From NCBI GenBank assembly GCA_020881915.1, contig JAJFPB010000003.1, positions 806,001-870,000 on the forward strand: a stretch of DNA of 64,000 nucleotides. The letters are read 5' to 3'. Source of the stretch: Paramyrothecium sp. XJ0827 (lineage: Eukaryota; Ascomycota; Sordariomycetes; Hypocreales; Stachybotryaceae). The translations under genes and the position numbers were made by a program. Shown here one piece after another: positions 54,761 to 64,000 of this stretch (the stretch's first letter is position 1; each line of letters starts with the position of its first letter). The notes beneath the pieces were generated by a model. It worked only from the letters and a program-made list of their open reading frames with translations, ran no database searches and was not told where the DNA came from.

Positions 54761-56170
54761 ATGGGTGGTGGTGACCTGAACTTGAAAAAGTCCTTCCATC
54801 CCGGCTTGCGGAGGAACCAGCAAGCCGTCTACGATGAGGAGCAGAAAGCACTCGCCGAGCGTAAGCGCACCCAGCTTCGCATCAATGAAATCAAGGAGGA
54901 GCGCGCCAAGGAGGAGCTGCAGCGGCAGTTAGAGGCGGCGGGTGGGAAGAAGCGCGTTGACCGCGTCGACTGGATGTATCAAGGCCCTACTGATGGACAG
55001 GTTGGCACGACTGAGGAAACGGAGGCGTACTTGCTGGGCAAGCGACGCATCGACAACCTGATCAAGGGCAACGAGCTTAAACAGTTGGAGAAGGGCGCTG
55101 GGCAGGAGAGTTTCATGGCACTGCAGAACGCCAACACCGCGCGCGACACGGCCGCCAAGATTCGAGACGATCCGTTGCTGGCCATCAAGCGTCAAGAGCA
55201 AGCAGCGTACGAGGCGATGATGAATGACCCGATCAAACGACGACAGCTTCTCTCGTCCATGGGGATCGAGGACGAGAAAAAGAAAGAAAAATCACGGCGG
55301 AGGGAGGAGAGGCACAGGCGAAGACATCACAGGCACCGCAGCGATGAGTCGGACGACGAGCGGCGACACAAGCGTCGTAGGTCTTATTCACGATCGCGAA
55401 GCCCACGACGAGATCGCTCGGACGACCATCGCCGACGGAGGCGGCGTGACTACTCTGAAGAGCGATCCGTGAAGCGCATCAAGGATGAGTCCGACGGAGA
55501 GGACAGGAAGCGACGTGACTACTCTGAAGACCGTTCATCGAGGCGGGTGAAGCACGAGTCAGATAGCGAAGGGGACAGGAGGCAACGGCGAGATCATTCA
55601 GCAGACCGATCATACAAACGCATTAAAGATGAGTCTGGTGAGGAGGATACGAAGAGGCGTCGGAGCACAAATGATCACCATGAGCGCAAAGATTCCCAGC
55701 GGCACCGGGACGATGACCGGCGGCAATACGACAGGGAGGATCACCAGGAGCGACGCTCACGGCGATCCTCGTCTCCCGATCGACCACATCGGCGGAGGGA
55801 TGACTACGACAGACCACCGAGGCAAGAGGGGAGGGGCCGTTCAAACGGATGGCACGGGAACGCCGATCGACACAGGGGACGGGGCGGCCCTCCGCGAGAG
55901 ACAGAGGCAGATGACAAGGCGAAGGAGGAAGAGCGCGCCCGCAAGCTCGCAATGATGCAGTCAGCAGCGACGGAGCTGGACGACGACCGGGAGAAGCGGT
56001 TGACAGCGCTGGAGGAACGCGAGCGGGCGGCGCGCGAAGCCGACGATCGAGCACGTGAGCGCCAAGGGGATCGAAGCTTTGTGAACGGGCTTCATCGACA
56101 GGCTGGGAAGCTGGACCTGGGGGAGAGGATGGGCCGGAACAGGCAGGGATACCAGAGGGACGATGATTAG
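54761..56170 (+). CDS. CWC25: pre-mRNA-splicing factor Cwc25
   Basis: Intronless, 469 residues. It starts [15 protein letters not shown], the CIR-N-like head of Cwc25, with the coiled segment to about residue 60, then [12 protein letters not shown] at 68-79 and the LLGKRRID segment near 91-98, all family hallmarks. Residues about 170-360 are an RS/RD-rich low-complexity domain containing three tandem copies of a roughly 24-residue unit ([22 protein letters not shown], residues about 228-299). The C-terminal part is a charged helix with [10 protein letters not shown]. Cwc25 joins the activated spliceosome and promotes the first catalytic step. The RD-rich tail is longer than in yeast, as usual for filamentous fungi. 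Confidence 0.93.
   Translation: MGGGDLNLKKSFHPGLRRNQQAVYDEEQKALAERKRTQLRINEIKEERAKEELQRQLEAAGGKKRVDRVDWMYQGPTDGQVGTTEETEAYLLGKRRIDNLIKGNELKQLEKGAGQESFMALQNANTARDTAAKIRDDPLLAIKRQEQAAYEAMMNDPIKRRQLLSSMGIEDEKKKEKSRRREERHRRRHHRHRSDESDDERRHKRRRSYSRSRSPRRDRSDDHRRRRRRDYSEERSVKRIKDESDGEDRKRRDYSEDRSSRRVKHESDSEGDRRQRRDHSADRSYKRIKDESGEEDTKRRRSTNDHHERKDSQRHRDDDRRQYDREDHQERRSRRSSSPDRPHRRRDDYDRPPRQEGRGRSNGWHGNADRHRGRGGPPRETEADDKAKEEERARKLAMMQSAATELDDDREKRLTALEERERAAREADDRARERQGDRSFVNGLHRQAGKLDLGERMGRNRQGYQRDDD
55442..55657 (+). repeat. triplicated RD-rich unit inside Cwc25
   Basis: Three tandem copies of about 24 codons, each with the order RRD(Y/H)S-(E/A)(E/D)RS-KR(I/V)K-(D/H)ES. Imperfect at the DNA level, so the expansion is not recent. 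Confidence 0.7.
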
Positions 56171-57641
56171 CTTTGATGAACGAGTTCCAACAATGCTTTG
56201 CAAGGCGGCTGACATTCCTGGCTGTATACTTAGAAACTATGGAGAAAACTCAGAATGATTGTCACGATTTACGACGGCGGGGATCCTCGTGCCTGACCAA
56301 GTAACCAAGTCGACCAGAATGATGATGGCAACGGGCTTCAGCTCCGGACAGTGGCTAGCCCGATTTGAGTCTCCATGTCAGGAACTCCATAAAATATGCA
56401 TGGCACATGGCACCGACAGCCTAGACGCCACGGCTAGTCGGTTTTAAGACGGGCTCGTCCAGCTGTCACTTTGATTTGGGGGGACGCCGTGACGAAAGCG
56501 CCGCAGTGCTTTTGCGGGATCAACGTTGGCTTTTCCATCGCCTCGCTATAAACGATGCCAAGCCCTCGTGTCCGGACATCGCAACGCAACGCACCGCCCT
56601 CTTGTGGCGAATATTGTGCGTCCCCCATGCCGCCTCCCCTGAACCTGAATTAGAAGTGCGTGCAGATATGCATGTCTCGCTGCTCCGTCCGCATCATGCC
56701 ACGGAAAGGATCTAAGCTCCGTTGAGACTAGGAAACGTACACTGGACCCGGACAGCTTTCCCAATCTCGAAGCTGGGAGATGGAAAGAAAAAAAAAGAAG
56801 AAAAAGAAATGAGTATTGAAGTATGGTGTGGCGCGGTGAGCATGATGCTTGGCATGTATGATTCAACCTTATGTTTTTCTGTTGACGAATTTTCCCCAAC
56901 GATTGTTTTTCCTTTTCTTCCTCATTTAATTGTCTTTGTCCTGCAGCCGAACGGTTCATCAGCGGCCGTTTTTTTTTTTGCTTCATCCGCTTGGCTGGCA
57001 GCGCGAGATTCGTACCCACGGGCGTGGGTTTTTAGCGCCTTCAGCTCTGCAGATTGGCCGCAAGCCGCCAAACTTTAGAGCCCGGACCCACTGCGAATGA
57101 CCCGGGGCCCAGCAGCCAAGCTCGTGGTCACCTTTAATACAGGTACCGTTGGCAGCGCCTACAGCAGGGTACAGCAGGGCACAGGCAGAGAGGCAGAGCT
57201 TAATCTCTTCTGTCCCATGTCCCCGTCACGAACCGAACCGAACCTGATCTCCTCTCTCTCCCCACTGACGCTCCATTGACTTCATCTCGCCGCAGCCGCA
57301 GCCCCCCCTAGTCGTGGCTCCTCATTTCCTCCTTGCCTGTCCCGAGCGTCTTGACCACCACCACAACCCTGGTCGCCCGGCATTCTCCTCCCTGATCCGC
57401 ACATTCACAAGCCAACAGAGAACCTCCCCCCTCTCCATTGACATTCGGACTCGAGCACTCTTGTTTCCGACGAGGCACGCCCGACGGTCCACGACTTTTG
57501 CGACGAGCCCTTGACGACACCGCACGATCGACACGCGCGCGCGCAGCCCGACACCATCGAGTCTCTCGTGTTCCTCGAAGCGGAGACACCCTTCCATCTC
57601 TAGGACGTCCGGCCATCAGGGGAAACTGAACAACGCCCATC
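56171..57641. other. 1.5 kb intergenic, Rho3 promoter and long leader
   Basis: No gene supported. Poly-A/AG runs near 56786-56810 and a T run near 56970-56980. The C/T-rich and CGC-rich 350 bp before 57642 looks like a long 5' leader, common for fungal GTPase genes. Confidence 0.5.
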
Positions 57642-58522
57642 ATGCCTCTGTGCGGTGGATCAAAGACGGTCCAGCGAAAGTTGGTTCTGCTGTACGTGTC
57701 TGCCCTGCGGCACTCTAGCTGCGCCGCACTTCGACTAACGCAATGGTTTAAACAGGGGCGACGGTGCCAGCGGAAAGACTTCGCTGCTCAATGTTTTCAC
57801 GAGAGGGTGCGATCCCCGAGATGCCAATGTCGAATCGAAGCCGGTCTTCTAACATGGACACAGCTACTTCCCGACTGTCTACGAGCCCACAGTCTTTGAG
57901 AACTACGTCCATGGTACGCCCAACACAGCAATGCATCAAAGCGGCGGTCCGGGACATTCTGCTGACCGTTATAATAGACATCTTCGTCGACAGCGTCCAC
58001 ATCGAGCTCTCCCTTTGGGATACCGCCGGCCAAGAAGAATTTGACCGCTTGCGATCCCTCTCCTACGGTAACGATTCCCTTCGCTAGCGCGAAACGTGAG
58101 ACGAGAGACTGACCAGCCCAGACGACACCGACCTGATCATGCTCTGCTACTCCGTCGACAGCAAAGACTCGCTCGAGAACGTCGAGTCCAAATGGGTCGG
58201 CGAGATTGCCGACAACTGCCCCGGCGTCAAGCTCGTCCTCGTCGCCCTCAAGTGCGATCTGCGCGAGCAAGGCGAGGAGGACGGTGCCGCAGCCGGTGCC
58301 TCCGCCACGGCCGACGATGCTGGCGCCGGCGGCCAGCCCGAGAAGCGACCCATGATCAACTACGACCAAGGCCTCGAGGTGGCTCGGCGGATAGGGGCCC
58401 TGCGCTACCTCGAGTGCTCGGCCATGAAGAACCGTGGCGTCAACGAGGCCTTTACCGAGGCCGCCCGCGTGGCACTGAGCGTGCGCAACGACAGCGACGA
58501 CAGCAAGTGCACCGTCATGTGA
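57642..58522 (+). CDS. RHO3: Rho3-type small GTPase
   Basis: Five exons, 57642..57691, 57756..57806, 57865..57914, 57978..58067 and 58122..58522, give 213 residues. All junctions restore conserved motifs. P-loop GDGASGKT at 18-25, effector loop [14 protein letters not shown] at 35-48, DTAGQEE at 65-71, KCD at 124-126, ECSAM at 178-182 and a C-terminal CTVM prenylation box (Met favours farnesyl). The Rho insert after KCDLREQ is enlarged, with an Ala/Gly/Asp-rich stretch at about 131-157. Rho3 acts at the hyphal tip plasma membrane in exocytosis and actin polarity. Confidence 0.96.
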
Positions 58523-60312
58523 GGCGCCACACAAACATACAAACACTAGCAGATACCCAAAACGGTCCTCCCGAGGCCTTTTATTTACGTCGACCAAGAT
58601 CCGCCCACGCCGCCGCGCAACCCGACGCAGGTTCAGCCGCTTCAACTGCAGCACCTCGTCTCTCCCCTATCATTCATTTCCCTCTTTTCCACTACTTCCC
58701 TTACTGTACATACAAGGCAGGTGTTGGTGCGCAAAATCTCACTTGCACATACCGGTTTCTCTTTGGGATTATACGACATTTTTTGTAATCACGTCTCCAA
58801 GGGATTCGCCGAGGTGGCGGCGAGGAGACTTTTTTTGTTTTGTTTTGTTTGGTGGCTGTTGTGTACGACGGGACTGGAAGAGATGAGCTGTCAAGGGGTC
58901 CCTTGTTACTTGTCGACATAGATCTAGATCTCTGTGTCTATCGCACCCCTGCAAGCATTTTCCATTAATATTATATCCTGTTTCTCGTTCGACCCAGTAT
59001 GCTTTTGGCTACTTTTCCGTGAGTGTGCGCCCGAGATGAAGCATGTTGGATTCGACCTGGTCGAGTGCGGAACGCAATTTTGTTCTCGAAGACGCTGGCC
59101 CCAGAGAAAGGGAGTGTGGAATGACGACAAGTGACGAGGGATCGTCCGCCGATCAATCAGGACTCGTGCGGAAGCGAGCACCCACAGCCGTGTGAGAGTA
59201 GTGTCGAGCTTCTCGATTCAGCACGACACAATCGATTTGGCCATCGCGGAACGCAAACATTCCCCACGGACAAATTAGAAATGGCAAGCAGGGTAGGGGC
59301 CAGCTACGAAAGGCCCATTCTGTGCTACTGTAGGCGCTGCTAGGGGTGGCTTTGGCAGCAAACAACTTCCGATGTTTGAGACAGAAGCAGGTACGCATGC
59401 CGAGGTGATACAAGAAGCCGCGAGGCTAGACACTAACAAGTTGCGAGTTTCACTCGTACGGTTCGGATGACGGATGATGTGCCATGGTCGGATGAGGAGC
59501 AGGTTCATGTGCTTCGTGTTGTTCTCGTCATGCCTGACTCTGGAGCTTCACGATCGAAACTTCTTGGCACAGGTTCCAGCAAACAAGCCTCGAAAGAAAA
59601 CACGGTTCAGCTAGGCCGGGTCTACATAGATTGGCTGTGAACTATCGGTGAATACGCGACAGGGAATCTTCTCGCAACCCCTATCAGATCAGGAAGACCG
59701 AAACAACCATGTCATAGCCCCAAGCATCAAAATCGAAAAGACACACCTCGTCCCCCTCAATGACGCCCACCAGTGACGGCATCCTCCCCCCTGGCTGTAA
59801 CTCAGCCACACAGGAGGCCCCCCCCAAAGACCCCGACTCTCCGTGGACAATGACACTACCGCAGACGTCGACGATTCCGGGGTCTCGAGGCTTCATTGGC
59901 TCCGTCGCAGGCAGGATTCAGGGTCCCTCGCTCCAACAGCGTCATGGCTCACCAGCTGGGCGACGCTGGTTGGTCGCGACCCGCCCAGATCCCTGTCGGG
60001 ATCGGCCTACCCTGAAGCACACCTATTGACGTCACCCACCAGTTGCACACAATCTCTCTCAATGTCGCGAGCAGGTTTTCTGGGCAAAGCTTAGGATGAC
60101 CGCGGTGGTGGAATTAGAGTGCGTAGGGGTAGCCGTCGGAGACAACGTAAATAAGGGTTCAACCTCCCCGTTGTCTTACCGAACTTCTACTTTTGCTCAG
60201 TACCAAGCTTCTTCTCATTTGCTTAGCCAAAAGCTTAGCTACCAGACCCAGCGTCTCCACATCCACCCAAGCTACCCATATCATCTTACCTTACCTCACT
60301 TAAACCACCAAA
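58523..60312. other. 1.8 kb intergenic
   Basis: 3' flank of Rho3 and promoter of the gene at 60313. No supported gene; the short frames (58934-59134, 59760-60094) show no family content. The CT/CA-rich 150 bp before 60313 is a likely leader. Confidence 0.5.
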
Positions 60313-60911
60313 ATGCCTTTCTTTGGATCTAGCCGACGCGAGCCCTCTCCGGAGCCGGTCTACCAGCCGGAGCCCGACCGAAGACGCGGCCTGTTCCACC
60401 GCAACGCTCCCCCACCAGCCCCGGCTCCGGCCCCGGCCCCGGTCCACCACGACCGCCGTAGCGGAGGCGGCCTCTTCGGCCACCGCCGCAACAGCTCCGT
60501 CTCGTCCTCGGACTCGTCCATCAACTCGGCGCACCGCCGCCGCACCAGCACCCACGGCAGCGGCGGCGGCATGCTGTCCCGCAGCTTCGGCAACGGCTCG
60601 ATGCGCTCGCGCGACGTGGACCCCAGCATCTCCGACGCCCGCCAGCGCGTCATGGACGCCGAGGCCGCCGAGCGGGATGCTGATCGCGCCCAGGCCGAGG
60701 CGCGCGCTCGCGTGCGTGACGCCCGGCTGCACGTCAAGCAGCTCGAGGAGGAGGCTCGCGAGGAGGCCCGCCTTGCCAAGATCAAGCAGCACCACGCCAA
60801 GGACATTTCGAAGCGCGGCAAGACTCTTGGACGTAAGTTTGCACCTGAGCTTCTTGGATTATTGGAGAACATCGCAACTAACAGATCTGTTTTCTAGGTC
60901 ACGGAGCGTAA
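60313..60911 (+). CDS. small Pro/Ser-rich coiled-coil fungal protein
   Basis: Exon 1 (60313..60832) and a 14-nt final exon (60898..60911) give 177 residues; the intron is 65 nt (GTAAGT, ACTAAC, TCTAG). The final exon completes the codon for Arg and adds HGA and the stop. The N-terminus MPFFGSSRREPSPEP is followed by a Pro/Ala tract and Arg/Ser-rich stretch, then a coiled-coil helix (about 105-160) and a KRGKTLGRHGA end. This N- and C-terminal pattern recurs in fungal hypothetical proteins; function unknown. High coding GC and a CCAAAATG start context support it. Confidence 0.75.
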
Positions 60912-62557
60912 GCAATGAAAACCTTATTGGGGAACTTTTGCTTCGACCTTGTCGCATGCAAAAGAACACCCTTGCTTCGGATCTTGTCAGTTATGGCATC
61001 GTGGTGACACTCGGAGGATTTTTTTTTCTATTTACGGAGTGTCATCCTTTGACGATGCCTGGGGCGAGCAAAGACCATGTCATCGTGGATCCGAGCTTCT
61101 TCTTCCGACCTTTTTATTTTCCTTTGTTTTTTCGACAATAAGCGGGTGAGACGGCGTTTCGGGTTTGCGATGAGGAGCGTAACGCATCTTGTACGATTAC
61201 AATGACTTGTACACCACCATAAAATGAGCATTTTGATACCCATCACTTTTTTTCGCCCACTGCCTGTGCTGTTTACTTCGCTGAAGCTTGTGTGCATCAG
61301 CATTGATCTTGTCTCAAACGCCAGCTTGTAGTTTCCTGTTTTGCCCCAAGTCACACACCTATTCAAGAGCCTTCCGTATCCGTATTAGCGGGAACACTCA
61401 CTGGTGTTTCAAGTTGGTGGCGGGGGCCTCAACCCCTGCATGCTGTTGCAATTTATCGTCTGTGCACGTGCTCGGCCTGGACTGGCTTGGGGGCATGGTT
61501 TTCGAGAATAGAGTTGACGATGGTGGCAGAATCGAGGGGTTATTGATACTGTACGTTTATAGCAATGTGAAGACACGAGATGTCGGGATCGCAAGCATTG
61601 TAGTGTCGGCTTTGGCAATGCCGTGTGTTGGGCCCTCTGCAACGTCTCAACCAGCGCCAAGCCAGCCATGTCAATCCCAACTTCCAGATGACATAGTCCG
61701 TCGGACCACCGTCTGCCTCCCGCCCCGTTTCGTCTCGACCGGTTTCCTGTCTTGTCTTGTTTTGACCCCGTCACTGCACACGGCCATGTGCCGCAACGCC
61801 CTGGATCTCCGAGGTGGTCGGGTCGGGTCTGCTTTTGCTTGTTCGCACACAGAGACCGACAGACAGACACAACTGGCCACCCCCTGATAGGGAGGAGATG
61901 GCAACCTGGCTCCAAGTTGAATCTAATTTTGTCGATCCCTGTGCTTGCGTCCGTGGGATTGGTCACCGCCATTGGTCGACAAGCCGCTATGCCAGGCGGA
62001 TTGCATGCGTGAAATTGGGAGCTTGGCGGGCTGGCTGCAGATGGATGGAGAGATGCCGCAGCCACTGAGCCACTGAGCCACTGCCCTGAAAAGGAGCTCG
62101 CGAAACCGTCACAGTAGGTAGCATGGTGCCCCCAGCCCCGCTGTCTGCCAGTCTCTGGTGCCGAGCCACTAAACGCTAGGTCAGGGGCCTTCCCTTCTTG
62201 GCTGGAGAATCGCTCCTTCCCTCGCCTCCCCTCGCAGATGGTTTAATTAGGGCATCGACTCCTGCGTCCCAATGCCGCGGGCCTCTTTTCGTTTCTCTCT
62301 CATTCATCGTCACCTGTCCAATCTCCCAGTCACTCCTTTGCTGGCCCCCGTATCTGCTGTTTGACACAGCATCACTGGGATACTGCCAGCTCAACACCCA
62401 ACTCACCGTCACTCCTTTCCGGTGTAATCGCTACACTCATTGGAATCGCCTGCTTGACGCATTGCGATCCCCCCTCTGCTAGACCAGAGACGCGACGAAG
62501 ACGACGCCACAGTCGACAAGACCCAAACCAATTAATACCATAACCACAATATTCATC
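60912..62557. other. 1.6 kb intergenic, GH16 promoter
   Basis: No gene supported. A three-unit GCCACTGA repeat lies at 62061-62083. CT-rich leader sequence precedes 62558. Confidence 0.5.
62061..62083. repeat. (GCCACTGA)3 short tandem repeat
   Basis: Two full units and a 7-nt third unit in the GH16 promoter region. Confidence 0.7.
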
Positions 62558-63892
62558 ATGCTCTACTCCTACCTCAAGCCCGCCGTCATGGCGGCCGCCC
62601 TGCTTCTGCCCGGGCTGGCCAGCGCACAGGTCGAGAGCGAATGCGACCCGACCAAGGTGGACTGCCCGCCCAACCCAGCCTTCGCCACGAGCCAGAACTT
62701 CAACTTCAACATGACTCCCAGCGGCGAGCTGTGGGAAAAGACTGCCGGCTACCCCAAGTACGACAATGACAAGGGCGCCACCTTCACCATCTCCAAGCAG
62801 GGCGAGTCCACCACCATCCAGATGAAGTACTACTTCTTCTTCGGCCGCACCGAGATGCACATGAAGGCTTCCCACGGCACCGGCATCGTCAGCTCCATGA
62901 TGTGGATCAGCGACAACCTCGATGAGGTCGATTGGGAGTTCCTGGGCTCCAAGCCCACCATCGCCCTGTCCAACTACTTCGGCAAGGGCAACACCGAGTC
63001 CGCCGATGGCGAGGAGCACACCGTCCCCAACGTTATCGACGACTACCACAACTACACAACCGTTTGGACCAAGGACCGTCTGGAATGGTGGTTCGATGGC
63101 AACCTGCTGCGCACCGTTGTTCCTGAACAAGCCGTCATCAACGGCACCAGCTTCTACCCCCAGACCCCGATGCGCGTTAGAATCGGCATCTGGGCTGGCG
63201 GTGACCCATCCCTCCCTCAAGGTGTCAACGAGTGGGCCGGCGGCAAGACCAACTACGACGAGGGCCCATTCTACATGTACGTCAAGTCGATGGCTATCGA
63301 GGACTACAGCTCTGGCAAGGAGTACGTCTACAGCGACAAGTCTGGCGACTGGGAGAGCATCAAGTCTATTGAGTAAGTCGACACTGCAGTCAACGTATCT
63401 CGTCATTTGCTAACACACCTCAGCGGTGAATCTAAGGCCGTCGAGATTATCAACAGGCCCCCGCCTGAGCCCGAAAAGACCATGTCGGAGAAGTTCAACG
63501 CTCTGTCCCCTACCGCAAAGATTGCCATCATTGCCGGCGGCTGCGGTTTCGTGGCTCTTATTGCCGGTGCTTTCGCCTTCTACTTCTTCCGCCAGCGTCG
63601 CCGTGGTGCTCGCGAAGCAGCTCTTGCTGCTCAGCGTGCCGAATCAGAGCGAATTGAGTTTGAAAACTACAAAGCTCGCGGCATCAACCCTGACGGTTTC
63701 ACGGACAATGCTCCCGAGTACGGCGCGCAAACCAAGAGCACCGGCTTCATGGGTGGTAGCACCTACAGTGCCGTGCCAGTCTCCCCCATGAGCCCCAACA
63801 CGGAGAAGGGTTTCCCACCGGCGCCTGCCCGGAGCTTCTCCAACGGCCCGTATGGTGGTCGCGGCAATGAGTACTCGAGTGGATGGAGGTGA
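62558..63892 (+). CDS. Crh-like GH16 chitin-glucan transglycosidase, membrane-anchored
   Basis: Exons 62558..63372 and 63424..63892 (51-nt intron, GTAAGT...CTCAG) give 427 residues. Residues 1-23 are a signal peptide. The GH16 catalytic motif DEVDWEFLG is at 122-130 (E123 nucleophile, D125, E127 acid/base), with the N-linked site NYT and the IGIWAGGDP substrate-cleft segment. The mature protein lacks a long Ser-rich GPI region; instead a single transmembrane helix (about 305-327) is followed by a basic and Pro/Ser-rich cytosolic tail. The family (Crh1/Utr2) crosslinks chitin to beta-1,6/1,3-glucan in the wall. The transmembrane version corresponds to the fungal subgroup without GPI attachment. 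Confidence 0.93.
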
Positions 63893-64000
63893 TCAACTGT
63901 GATCTTGGTGTTTTGAAGTTGATTTTTCAGGGTGTTTATCTTCGATATGTTGTTTCAGTTTGGCGTCGGAGTTGTTCAGTGGTCAAATCGACCTGAGCCT
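63893..64000. other. 3' flank of the GH16 gene
   Basis: Window end; only the expected 3' untranslated sequence is visible. Confidence 0.5.

Noticed and set aside
61409..62065. 218-codon minus-strand frame
   Set aside because: Low-complexity, no family resemblance, overlaps the GH16 promoter region.
62372..63406. 344-codon minus-strand frame
   Set aside because: Antisense of the GH16 gene; composition explained by codon bias on the other strand.

Overview
This 64 kb window is nuclear DNA of a filamentous ascomycete (Pezizomycotina, most likely Sordariomycetes and probably Hypocreales; the lineage is an inference from gene content). The support is: many 41-122 nt spliceosomal introns with GTRNGT donors and CTAAC/CTGAC branch sites, a Zn2Cys6 regulator, Dal5-type and DHA1-type MFS carriers, a Crh-type GH16 wall enzyme, Rho3, fungal-only hypothetical families, and no operons, Shine-Dalgarno sites, tRNAs, rRNAs or CRISPR arrays. 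I found about 30 protein genes and rebuilt splice junctions by hand where a family alignment or reading-frame continuity allowed it.

Layout. 1-16.9 kb: an unknown two-exon gene, an iron-ADH/maleylacetate-reductase-like enzyme, a short-type heme peroxygenase, a Cys-rich single-pass surface protein, an amino acid permease tail-to-tail with a Zn2Cys6 regulator, a GIY-YIG-like (T5orf172) protein with a hydrophobic segment, and small fungal proteins. 18.9-26.7 kb: a secreted DNase I-fold enzyme, then what looks like a sugar-acid/pectin block: an IlvD/Edd [Fe-S] dehydratase and a Dal5-type MFS carrier on the minus strand, divergent from an intracellular GH105 unsaturated rhamnogalacturonyl hydrolase across a 1.1 kb shared promoter. 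27-38.8 kb: another MFS carrier, a small protein, a gene-poor 3 kb stretch, an Old Yellow Enzyme, an F-box protein and a zinc-cluster-less regulator-like protein. 39-44.2 kb: a poorly resolved hypothetical locus, a fungal imine reductase/reductive aminase, and a DHA1 drug-type exporter that contains a 7-nt microexon. 45.7-51.4 kb: a small conserved protein, a membrane-anchored GH3 beta-glucosidase and a DUF6594 membrane protein. 51.4-53.8 kb: a repeat-bearing, gene-poor segment with a 119 bp direct duplication and a 12 bp minisatellite. 53.8-64 kb: core housekeeping genes (mitoribosomal uS14m, splicing factor Cwc25, Rho3), a small coiled-coil protein and a Crh-like GH16 transglycosidase.

How genes may work together. 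The most coherent unit is 20088-26696: import of a pectin-derived unsaturated disaccharide or sugar acid (MFS), intracellular cleavage (GH105) and dehydration of an aldonic acid (IlvD/Edd). A second candidate pair is the imine reductase and the convergent exporter at 41.2-44.2 kb. Both are inferences from adjacency plus family knowledge. The right-hand 10 kb looks like conserved core genome, while 30-53 kb is looser and more accessory in character.
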